Of a stretch of 7,462 nucleotides of DNA, positions 1 to 5,118 are shown in pieces. Where the stretch lies: positions 1 through 7,462 of the forward strand of contig JAOUGY010000182.1 in the NCBI GenBank assembly GCA_029865445.1, given 5' to 3'. Below the pieces are notes generated by a model. It made no database searches, was not told where the DNA came from, and worked only from the letters and a program-made list of their open reading frames with translations. The position numbers and the translations under genes were made by a program. Each line of letters opens with the position of its first letter. The stretch's first letter is position 1. Source of the DNA: Acidimicrobiia bacterium (GTDB lineage Bacteria > Actinomycetota > Acidimicrobiia > Spongiisociales > ZC4RG35).

Positions 1-594
1 GTGAACCGGCACGGTGGCGGGATCCTGCCACTCTGCCGAGCTGTCCCACACCTGCTCCAGGAGCTGTCCCCGGCTGAACACCTGTTTGGGATGGGAGGCC
101 ATGAACGCCAAGAGATCGAACTCCTTCGCCGTCAGGTCCACGGGTTTGCCGTCGACCACCACCTCCCGAGCGTTCACGTCGATCGTCAAACCGTCGTAGT
201 CGAGCGAGGCCGGCGTCAGGGAAGGTCGGCTCCTGCGCAGCACCGTCCGCACCCGGGCGACCAGTTCGCGGGGAGAGAACGGTTTGACGACGTAGTCGTC
301 GGCGCCCAGCTCCAATCCGAGAACGCGATCCGCCTCCTCCGCCCTCGCCGTGAGCAGGATGACCGGCATGTCGGAGTGCTTGCGTACCTCGTGAAGGAAA
401 TCGAGACCGGAGGCACCAGGAAACATGATGTCCAGAATCAAGAGATCTGGTGCCGGTCCGGCCAAGATCTTGCGCGCCGTATCGGCGTCGGCGGCCTCGG
501 AGACCTTGAATCCCTCCCTGGCCAGATAGGCGGACACGACTTCGCGTACGCGCGGTTCGTCGTCGATCACCAAGACTCGTTGCTGACGTGACAT
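1..594 (-). CDS. OmpR/PhoB-family two-component response regulator (C-terminus cut off by window edge)
   Basis: Cytoplasmic DNA-binding regulator that is phosphorylated by a partner histidine kinase. From ATG at 594 it reads 198 codons without a stop. Residues 1-115 are a receiver domain: acidic pair D11-D12, phospho-acceptor D55 (in LLILDIMFP), T82 (in ILLTAR) and K104 (in VVKPF) are all present. After a short linker, residues about 140-198 are an OmpR-type winged helix with the typical DLTAKEFDLL and SRGQLLEQVW stretches. The protein breaks off at TVPVH, where the recognition helix normally begins, so about 30 residues lie beyond base 1; family members are usually 225-235 aa. An in-frame GTG at 597 directly precedes the ATG and could be the true start. 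Neither has a well-spaced Shine-Dalgarno, and a TAGCAT hexamer lies just upstream. A sensor kinase gene would be expected to the left, but none is visible. The target genes cannot be told from the sequence. Confidence 0.95.
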   Translation of the reverse strand, partial: MSRQQRVLVIDDEPRVREVVSAYLAREGFKVSEAADADTARKILAGPAPDLLILDIMFPGASGLDFLHEVRKHSDMPVILLTARAEEADRVLGLELGADDYVVKPFSPRELVARVRTVLRRSRPSLTPASLDYDGLTIDVNAREVVVDGKPVDLTAKEFDLLAFMASHPKQVFSRGQLLEQVWDSSAEWQDPATVPVH

Positions 595-602
595 CACGGA
601 GA

Positions 603-608
603 ATGCTA
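603..608 (-). promoter_or_regulatory. Putative -10 hexamer (TAGCAT) for the response regulator
   Basis: On the minus strand TAGCAT fits the actinobacterial TANNNT pattern. Five bases separate it from the in-frame GTG at 597 and eight from the ATG at 594, so transcription would begin at or within a few bases of the start codon. The only purine-rich stretch (complement of 611-616) is too far upstream to act as a ribosome binding site. This implies a leaderless or nearly leaderless mRNA. Inferred from position and motif only. Confidence 0.45.
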
Positions 609-700
609 CGTCCCCCGCCTCCGATTTCTTCCCAAGCTCCCGCGCCGTTTCTCGTTTGTTCCTATTCGGCCGAGATCCGCTCGACAAGATCGTGTGCCGA

Positions 701-710
701 CCGCATGCGG
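701..710. repeat. Perfect 10-bp palindrome CCGCATGCGG, possible operator
   Basis: The bases read identically on both strands. The site is 25 bp upstream of the putative ung -10 hexamer and about 100 bp from the response regulator start, a plausible place for a dimeric regulator to bind. A palindrome of this length can occur by chance in GC-rich DNA, so the role is conjecture. Confidence 0.3.
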
Positions 711-734
711 GAGCCGAGTTCCACGAGCAACCGC

Positions 735-740
735 TAGGGT
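735..740 (+). promoter_or_regulatory. Putative -10 hexamer (TAGGGT) for ung
   Basis: TAGGGT fits TANNNT and ends six bases before the GTG start at 747, which would place the transcription start on the first base of the start codon. The same bases could be argued to be a weak Shine-Dalgarno (AGGGT), but the leaderless reading matches the spacing seen upstream of the Rieske gene. Confidence 0.45.
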
Positions 741-746
741 CGCGGG

Positions 747-1415
747 GTGGCTCCGAAGACCGATTGGAATCCTCTCCTCGGAGGCGAACTGTCCAAGCCG
801 TACTGGCACGACTTGATGCAGTTCGTGGCCCAAGAACGAGGCCGGTACTCCGTGTACCCACCCGAAGAAGAGGTGTTTGCGGCGCTCCACCTGACCCCGT
901 TCGCGTCGGTGAAGGTCCTCATTCTGGGCCAGGACCCGTATCACGGACCCCGTCAGGCGCACGGCCTCTGCTTCTCGGTGCGGAAGGGCGTCGAGAAGCC
1001 TCCGTCCCTCGTCAACATCCACACCGAACTCGCCTCCGATCTCGGATGCCCGGTTCCGTCCCACGGGTCGCTCGAACACTGGGCTTCGCAGGGGGTCCTG
1101 CTCCTCAACGCCACCCTCACGGTTCGGGCTCGCCGGGCGGCAAGCCATCAGAAGAAGGGTTGGGAGACGTTCACCGACGCCGTGATTCGGGCGGTCAACG
1201 ACAAACCCGAACGGGTCGTCTTCGTCCTCTGGGGTTCCTCCGCCCGCCAGAAGAAGGGATTCGTCGACATGACGCGGCACACAGTCATCGAATCCCCGCA
1301 TCCGTCACCGTTGTCGGCGCATCGGGGCTTCTTCGGATCGAGGCCGTTCTCCCGAGCCAATGAGGCGCTCACCGCTGCGGGTCGCTCCGCCGTTGAGTGG
1401 TGCATCCCCGATTGA
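747..1415 (+). CDS. ung: Uracil-DNA glycosylase, family 1
   Basis: Removes uracil from DNA by cleaving the N-glycosidic bond, the first step of base excision repair of deaminated cytosine or misincorporated dUMP. The 222-residue protein is close to the 229 aa of E. coli Ung and has every catalytic motif. GQDPYHGPRQAHGLCFSV at 61-78 contains the water-activating D63, Y65 and uracil-stacking F76. LLLNATLTV at 118-126 contains base-reading N121. HPSPLSAHRGFFG at 185-197 contains catalytic H185 and the minor-groove leucine loop. The start is GTG at 747: an in-frame TAG lies only four codons upstream (735-737), and the conserved N-terminal DW...PYW segment (residues 6-20) would be lost from any later start. 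It is divergent from the response regulator and converges on the Rieske gene with a 3-bp gap. No SOS box is visible upstream, so expression is probably constitutive. The family assignment is very secure. Confidence 0.98.
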   Translation: MAPKTDWNPLLGGELSKPYWHDLMQFVAQERGRYSVYPPEEEVFAALHLTPFASVKVLILGQDPYHGPRQAHGLCFSVRKGVEKPPSLVNIHTELASDLGCPVPSHGSLEHWASQGVLLLNATLTVRARRAASHQKKGWETFTDAVIRAVNDKPERVVFVLWGSSARQKKGFVDMTRHTVIESPHPSPLSAHRGFFGSRPFSRANEALTAAGRSAVEWCIPD

Positions 1416-1418
1416 GAT

Positions 1419-2519
1419 TCAGCCCTCGGGCATCACCCGCCGATACCACTCGTTGAATTCGTGCGCCATCGAGTCCTTGTCGGCGTACACGCCCCGGGAG
1501 AAGGCGCGGGACGACACCCCGGCCTGAACTCTCTCGCACACGTCGTAGTCCTGGCGTGCCACCAGTTCCGAGAACTCGACGACCTCGGACGGATCGAAGT
1601 CGTCCGACGCCACCGCCTCGGCGGTGAAGAGGTACTCGGAGATCACCGACGTATGGGCGGGCCCGCGAGGTACCAGCGTCGTGGCGATCGCACTGGTACC
1701 GGTGATGTCGATGAACATGTTCGGGAACACCGCCGCCCCGAAGTACGACGACGCCTCGGTTTCACCCATCCCTGCGAGCAGCGGCAGCCACGACCGCCCC
1801 GACAGGGTGAAGCTGTCGGCCCCGCCGGCGAGAGCGACACCGCCGTCGCTCCTGTCGGGGTCGAGGACCGAGCCGGTCTTGTAGATCGGGATCAACTCGA
1901 CGAGTTCCGGATGGACCTTCGGGCAATGAAGACACTCGTTGTAGTTGTCGATGAGGATCTTCCAGTTCGCTTTCACCTCCGAGACCGTTCGTACGCCGGT
2001 TCTCAAGGATCCGAGGTCGTGTCGTTCGAATCCGAGCGGCTCGTGGGATTGGTCACCGAGCCATGACCTCAGGTCCTCCCCGGTCTCGGCGAGGCTCACG
2101 AAAACGAAGCCTTCCCACTCGTCGACCCGAACCGGCCACAGCGACATCGAATCCCGGTCGACTTCGTCTCTTCCGACATGGGGCGTCCCGATCAGTCTCC
2201 CATCGAGGGAGTAACTCCAGGCGTGATAGGGGCAGGTGATTCCGCCAGGCGCCCCGCGATCGCCCTCATCGCACAATCGGGCCCCGCGATGGCGGCAGAC
2301 GTTGAAGAAGCCGTGCAGAACTCCCTCCCGATCCCTCACGACGATCACGCTCTCACCGCCGACCTCGACGACGAGTCGATCAGATGGTTCGGTGACGGTT
2401 TCCGACCGGCCCACGTAGCACCATTGCTGGGCGAAGAGCGTCGTCATCTCCAGTTCGAAGACCTCCCTGGAGCTGTATTCGTGACCGGTCAGGGTGTAGT
2501 GGACCTCGTGATCTCCCAT
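1419..2519 (-). CDS. Rieske non-heme iron oxygenase, alpha (catalytic) subunit
   Basis: Cytoplasmic oxygenase using a Rieske [2Fe-2S] cluster and a mononuclear iron to hydroxylate, or oxidatively demethylate or cleave, a small organic substrate. From ATG at 2519 it is 366 aa. The Rieske domain (about 35-140) has ligands C75 and H77 (CRH) and C96 and H99 (CPYH). The catalytic START-like domain (about 180-366) has DNYNECLHCPKVHPEL at 191-206, with iron ligands H198 and H203, and the likely third ligand D324 in RQDYDVCE. The residue bridging cluster and iron, three before H198, is glutamate (E195) rather than the usual aspartate. This resembles the carnitine/choline/glycine-betaine oxygenase branch (CntA, GbcA), so a quaternary-amine substrate is possible but unproven. 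An upstream TTG at 2564 would add 15 residues without family resemblance and was rejected. A TATCAT hexamer sits just before the ATG. No ferredoxin or reductase gene is adjacent, so electrons must come from a partner encoded elsewhere. Confidence 0.93.
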   Translation of the reverse strand: MGDHEVHYTLTGHEYSSREVFELEMTTLFAQQWCYVGRSETVTEPSDRLVVEVGGESVIVVRDREGVLHGFFNVCRHRGARLCDEGDRGAPGGITCPYHAWSYSLDGRLIGTPHVGRDEVDRDSMSLWPVRVDEWEGFVFVSLAETGEDLRSWLGDQSHEPLGFERHDLGSLRTGVRTVSEVKANWKILIDNYNECLHCPKVHPELVELIPIYKTGSVLDPDRSDGGVALAGGADSFTLSGRSWLPLLAGMGETEASSYFGAAVFPNMFIDITGTSAIATTLVPRGPAHTSVISEYLFTAEAVASDDFDPSEVVEFSELVARQDYDVCERVQAGVSSRAFSRGVYADKDSMAHEFNEWYRRVMPEG

Positions 2520-2525
2520 GGCCGG

Positions 2526-2531
2526 ATGATA
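2526..2531 (-). promoter_or_regulatory. Putative -10 hexamer (TATCAT) for the Rieske oxygenase
   Basis: TATCAT on the minus strand matches TATAAT at five of six positions and ends exactly six bases before the ATG at 2519. Transcription would start at the A of the start codon. No Shine-Dalgarno precedes this ATG, which fits a leaderless mRNA. No clear -35 box was found. Confidence 0.55.
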
Positions 2532-2571
2532 CGCCCGAGAGCGCCGCGGGTGGCGGCCCCACAAGCCTTCC

Positions 2572-2577
2572 TACACT
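2572..2577 (+). promoter_or_regulatory. Putative -10 hexamer (TACACT) for the ccm operon
   Basis: TACACT fits TANNNT and ends ten bases before the ccmA ATG at 2588, giving at most a leader of a few bases. The ccmA start has no Shine-Dalgarno. It lies back-to-back with the Rieske promoter in a 68-bp gap, so upstream control sequences of the two units must overlap. Spacing is less ideal than for ung and the Rieske gene. Confidence 0.35.
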
Positions 2578-2587
2578 CCCGTCCTGT

Positions 2588-3229
2588 ATGGGCGACGCCG
2601 TGGTGGACCTCCAAGAAGTCGGGTACGTGGTGGCCGGGGTGACGGTCCTCACGTCGATCACGCTGCAACTGGAACCGGGCGAGGTCCTCGGTGTCGCAGG
2701 TCCGAATGGGGCGGGAAAGACGACGCTCCTTTCGGTGGTCGCCACCCTGCTCGCTCCCACTACGGGATCGGGCACAGTCCTCGGGGCGACTCTTGGAACC
2801 CCAGGAGCCAAAGCGGTGAGACCAAGAATCGGGTTGTCGGGACACGACCCGGGGTTGTATGCCGACCTGACGCTGTCGGAGAACATCCGGTTGTGGGCCC
2901 GGCTGGCGGGAGTGCCGGAGAGGGCTGCCGACGACACCCTGGCTCGAGTCGGACTCGCCGGCGCCGCCGATCGGCGGGCGGAACGTTGTTCGAACGGGAT
3001 GCAGCGAAGGGTCGATCTGGCACGCCTGCTGATGCTGGAGCCGAGTCTGTTGCTCCTCGACGAGGCCCAGGCCGGGCTCGACAACAGTTCCGAACCGATC
3101 ATCGATGCCCTCATCGATCGGTGCCGGGCGACCGGAGGCGGGGCGATCCTCGTCAGTCATGACGCCTCGCGGCTCGCCACCAGGACGGACCGTGTGGAGA
3201 CGCTGGTCGATGGGGCGCTCGGGCGATGA
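2588..3229 (+). CDS. ccmA: Heme exporter/cytochrome c maturation ABC transporter ATP-binding protein CcmA
   Basis: Cytoplasmic ATPase subunit that pairs with CcmB; in E. coli, hydrolysis by CcmAB releases heme-loaded CcmE from CcmC. The 213 aa are normal for the family. Visible motifs are Walker A GPNGAGKTT at 38-46, a Q-loop region GHDPGLYADLTLSENI at 85-100, a signature CSNGMQRR at 134-141, Walker B LLLLDE at 154-159 with catalytic E159, D-loop GLD at 163-165 and the switch histidine H191. Several motifs deviate: the Q-loop glutamine position is D87, the signature starts C-S-N-G-M in place of LSGGQ, and Walker B is followed by AQAGLD where a proline after the glutamate is usual. Lysine, glutamate and histidine for catalysis remain. 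It is the first gene of the operon, divergent from the Rieske gene. Its stop overlaps the ccmB start (ATGA). ABC motifs alone would allow another ABC-2 type ATPase, but the downstream ccmBCDEFH makes CcmA firm. Confidence 0.93.
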   Translation: MGDAVVDLQEVGYVVAGVTVLTSITLQLEPGEVLGVAGPNGAGKTTLLSVVATLLAPTTGSGTVLGATLGTPGAKAVRPRIGLSGHDPGLYADLTLSENIRLWARLAGVPERAADDTLARVGLAGAADRRAERCSNGMQRRVDLARLLMLEPSLLLLDEAQAGLDNSSEPIIDALIDRCRATGGGAILVSHDASRLATRTDRVETLVDGALGR

Positions 3230-3897
3230 ACTTCTGGTCCCAAGCTCTCGTGATCGCTCGTCGGGATCTCCGCATCGAAGCGCGAGCCGGCGAGGTCACC
3301 GGTGTGATCCTGCCGTTCGCGGCAATCGCGGTATTCGTGGTCCCCCTGGCAACCGACACGCTTACGGTGAGGCTGGCCGATCTCGGATGGCCGGTCTACT
3401 GGTTGGTTTCCCTCTTGTTCGGCATGTCGGTGGCTCTCCGGAACAGCGCTACCGAGTCACCCACACAACGACGTCATCTGCTGCTGCTCGGCGTCGACCC
3501 GGTGGCTCGTTTCGCGGGCCGCGCCGGTGCTGCCGCGGTCCTCATGATCGCGGTCATGAGCGTGACCGCTCCCCTCATGGTGCTCTTCTACGACCCCGAC
3601 GGGCTGCCGCCGATCGCATTGTGGGCCGGTGTCGTCGTTCTGTTCTCCACGGGCCTGGCGATGCTGGCGACACTCGCCGGCGACGTGACCGTCGGCTTGC
3701 GGGCGCGGTCGATGCTGGCGCCCCTCCTGGTGGCGCCGCTCGCCGTCCCGCTCGTCGTCGGGTCGGCACGGGCGGTGGAATCGGTAGGTCGGGGAACAAG
3801 TACCCTTGGACCGCTGATGCTGCTGGTCATCGCCGACCTCGGGCTTGCGATCTCGGCGATAGTGACCGCCCAACCGTTGGAGGAAGCCACCACATGA
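3226..3897 (+). CDS. ccmB: Heme exporter/cytochrome c maturation permease CcmB
   Basis: Integral membrane subunit of the CcmAB complex. The 223 aa agree with the usual 220 or so. After a basic N-terminal helix (ARRDLRIEAR at 11-20, the typical CcmB opening) there are about six hydrophobic segments, roughly 24-43, 56-73, 100-122, 129-152, 162-181 and 194-214. The cytoplasmic loop RRHLLLLGVDPVARFAGR (82-99) and the segment around RSMLAPLLVAPLAVPLVVGS (161-180) are the recognisable conserved blocks. The ATG at 3226 overlaps the ccmA stop by four bases, and there is no strong independent Shine-Dalgarno, so translation is probably coupled to ccmA. Its own stop overlaps the start of ccmC in the same ATGA fashion. 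CcmB proteins lack catalytic motifs, so recognition rests on hydrophobic pattern, N-terminal block, length and position. Confidence 0.92.
   Translation: MNFWSQALVIARRDLRIEARAGEVTGVILPFAAIAVFVVPLATDTLTVRLADLGWPVYWLVSLLFGMSVALRNSATESPTQRRHLLLLGVDPVARFAGRAGAAAVLMIAVMSVTAPLMVLFYDPDGLPPIALWAGVVVLFSTGLAMLATLAGDVTVGLRARSMLAPLLVAPLAVPLVVGSARAVESVGRGTSTLGPLMLLVIADLGLAISAIVTAQPLEEATT
3879..3884 (+). promoter_or_regulatory. Strong Shine-Dalgarno (GGAGGA) for ccmC
   Basis: GGAGGA lies within the 3' end of ccmB, nine bases before the ATG at 3894. It fixes the ccmC start there rather than at an upstream in-frame start that would run far back through ccmB. It contrasts with the operon's first gene, which has no such site. 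Confidence 0.7.
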
Positions 3898-4613
3898 CGT
3901 CCGACACAACCCGATCGTGGGTCAACCCCGTGATGGGTGCGGTTTCTGTGCTGGCGATCGGCGCCGGCCTGTGGACGGCGTTCACGTCGGCGCCGGATTC
4001 CGAACAGGGCAATTTCGTGAGGATCCTCTACATCCACGTTCCGTCGGCATGGTTGGCGTTCCTCGCCTTTGGCGTCACCGCCCTCGGCTCAGCAGGCTGG
4101 CTCATCCGCAAGAAGCTCCGATGGGATCGCCTCGCAGAGGCATCGGCCGAACTCGGCGTGCTGTTCACGGCGATCGCCCTCTTCACCGGAGCCCTATGGG
4201 GGAAACCCGTGTGGGGGAAGTACTGGGACTGGGGTGATGCTCGGATGGCGTCCACCGCACTCATGTTCTTCGTCTACCTCGGCTATCTGGCCCTCCGCCG
4301 GGCCACACCCGACCCCACCCAGCGGGCCCGACGATCGGCCGTGCTCGGACTGGTTGCGGTGGTCCAGGTGCCGCTCGTGTACTTCTCGGTCACGCTGTGG
4401 CGCACGCTCCATCAGCCCTTCACGATCCGTCCCGACGGTATCCAGATGGACTCATCGATGGTGGTGGCATTGCTCACCAATCTCGCGGCCTTCACGATCC
4501 TGTACGTGGCCTTGCTCGTCGCCCGGTACCGGCTCCCGGGTGAGGTCGCCGGCACCGCCACCGTCCCTGCCGGCGCCGCCGTCACTGCCCCCAACCTGAG
4601 GAGCGAGCCGTGA
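3894..4613 (+). CDS. ccmC: Cytochrome c maturation heme handling protein CcmC
   Basis: Polytopic inner-membrane protein of the heme-handling family that presents heme to CcmE on the outer face. The 239 aa contain about six membrane segments. The two conserved outer-face histidines are H48 (in LYIHVPSAW) and H173 (in TLHQPF), lining up with E. coli H60 and H184 recalled from memory. The tryptophan-rich WWD motif lies between them at 107-117, reading WGKYWDWGDAR. It carries one extra glycine relative to the common W-x-W-D-A-R form. The C-terminus (about 215-239) is an Ala/Pro-rich cytoplasmic tail. A longer reading from 3105 overlaps all of ccmB with arginine- and glycine-rich sequence and is not credible. 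The ATG overlaps the ccmB stop and has a strong Shine-Dalgarno. Its TGA overlaps the GTG of ccmD. Confidence 0.96.
   Translation: MTSDTTRSWVNPVMGAVSVLAIGAGLWTAFTSAPDSEQGNFVRILYIHVPSAWLAFLAFGVTALGSAGWLIRKKLRWDRLAEASAELGVLFTAIALFTGALWGKPVWGKYWDWGDARMASTALMFFVYLGYLALRRATPDPTQRARRSAVLGLVAVVQVPLVYFSVTLWRTLHQPFTIRPDGIQMDSSMVVALLTNLAAFTILYVALLVARYRLPGEVAGTATVPAGAAVTAPNLRSEP
4598..4603 (+). promoter_or_regulatory. Shine-Dalgarno (GAGGAG) for ccmD
   Basis: GAGGAG sits six bases before the GTG at 4610 and supports a translated small gene starting there, inside the last codons of ccmC. Confidence 0.65.
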
Positions 4614-4717
4614 GCGATGGGTTTGTGTGGGTGGCGTACCTGGCGACGTACGGACTGATCGCCGGATACGTGGTGGCGCTCGTCGGTCGGACGAGACGGG
4701 GCGGACGGGGCCGCTGA
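4610..4717 (+). CDS. ccmD: Small cytochrome c maturation membrane protein CcmD
   Basis: A 35-residue single-span protein that in E. coli is needed to form and release the CcmC-CcmE-heme complex. It starts with GTG at 4610, overlapping the ccmC stop, with a good Shine-Dalgarno six bases upstream. It reads one hydrophobic helix (about residues 5-25: FVWVAYLATYGLIAGYVVAL) followed by a strongly basic tail (RTRRGGRGR), the classic CcmD layout of outer-face N-terminus, one helix and positive cytoplasmic end. The conserved tyrosine region (AYLATYG) is present. It is shorter than the E. coli protein (69 aa), which is common outside proteobacteria. The stop TGA shares one base with the ATG of ccmE. 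The call rests on position between ccmC and ccmE plus topology, since CcmD conservation is low. Confidence 0.85.
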   Translation: MSDGFVWVAYLATYGLIAGYVVALVGRTRRGGRGR

Positions 4718-5118
4718 TGCAGCACAAGGCCTTCGTCGTCGCGGCGGCGTTGGGCGTGGCGGTTGCCGGCTTCTTCCTGGTCCGCTCGCTCGGGAGCGAT
4801 CTCGTCTATTACCTCACCGTCGACGAGGCAATGACGAATCGGGCCGACTTCCCTGACGGTGCACCGTTCAAGGTGTCGGGCCTCGTCGTACCCGGGTCGC
4901 TGGTCGCTCTCGACGGCGGGGTTTCCGAGTTCCAGATCGGCGATGGAGCCGCAGCCATCCCAGTCCGCCTCACGCGCACTCCCCCGCCGCTGTTCGATGA
5001 GGACGTACCCGTGCTGCTGTCGGGAGCATGGCAAGGCGACGTCTTTCTGGCCGACGAGGCACTGATCCGCCACGACGAAGGCTACGAGGCCCCTGCCGAG
5101 GGCAACTACGACCGATGA
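4717..5118 (+). CDS. ccmE: Periplasmic heme chaperone CcmE
   Basis: Membrane-anchored chaperone that binds heme covalently and carries it from CcmC to the CcmF/CcmH lyase. The 133 aa have an N-terminal anchor (about 5-24), a beta-rich OB-fold (about 33-115, including FKVSGLVVPGSL and VPVLLSGAW) and the heme attachment motif IRHDEGY. This gives H119 as the covalent heme ligand and Y123 as the tyrosine of the canonical HxxxY form, not the archaeal/Desulfovibrio CxxxY variant. Only ten residues follow Y123, so the flexible C-terminal tail is shorter than in E. coli (159 aa overall). The start is the ATG at 4717, overlapping the ccmD stop (TGATG). A frame extended back to 4627 would overlap ccmD with a Gly/Arg-rich stretch and displace the membrane anchor. 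Its stop overlaps the ccmF ATG. Confidence 0.96.
   Translation: MQHKAFVVAAALGVAVAGFFLVRSLGSDLVYYLTVDEAMTNRADFPDGAPFKVSGLVVPGSLVALDGGVSEFQIGDGAAAIPVRLTRTPPPLFDEDVPVLLSGAWQGDVFLADEALIRHDEGYEAPAEGNYDR

Larger units (their letters stand above)
598..746. other. Divergent intergenic region between response regulator and ung
   Basis: This stretch separates two divergently read genes and contains no credible ORF of its own; the longer frames crossing it run antisense or out of frame through ung and are low-complexity. It holds a -10-like TANNNT hexamer facing each gene (603-608 and 735-740), a perfect palindrome at 701-710 and a shorter one, TCGGCCGA, at 666-673. I found no good -35 (TTGACA-like) element at normal spacing and no LexA-type SOS box. 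Confidence 0.7.

Noticed and set aside
1..591. Open 196-codon plus-strand frame antisense to the response regulator
   Set aside because: It mirrors the codon frame of the response regulator, its composition is rich in Arg, Gly and His without any domain, and the minus-strand reading has full receiver and winged-helix motifs.
598..746. SOS (LexA) box or -35 element upstream of ung
   Set aside because: I found no CGAAC-N4-GTTCG-like site and no TTGACA-like hexamer at 16-18 bp from the -10 candidate.
606..1363. Long frames of over 220 codons overlapping ung on both strands
   Set aside because: They are out-of-frame or antisense readings of ung with low-complexity Arg/Pro/Gly content; ung has all catalytic motifs.
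1422..1431. GCCCTCGGGC as a terminator hairpin between ung and the Rieske gene
   Set aside because: Only four base pairs with a two-base loop and no T-tract, and it lies inside the Rieske coding sequence.
2520..2564. Upstream TTG start for the Rieske oxygenase adding 15 residues
   Set aside because: The extension (basic, non-conserved) lacks a ribosome site, would overlap the -10 hexamer, and the family starts near the ATG at 2519.
2380..3160. Two minus-strand frames of 223 and 244 codons across ccmA and the Rieske promoter region
   Set aside because: They are antisense to ccmA, Arg/Ser/Pro-rich with no recognisable domain; typical high-GC shadow frames.
3105..3893. N-terminal extension of ccmC by 263 residues
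   Set aside because: It overlaps the end of ccmA and all of ccmB in another frame with Arg/Gly-rich sequence; the ATG at 3894 has a strong Shine-Dalgarno and gives the normal CcmC length.
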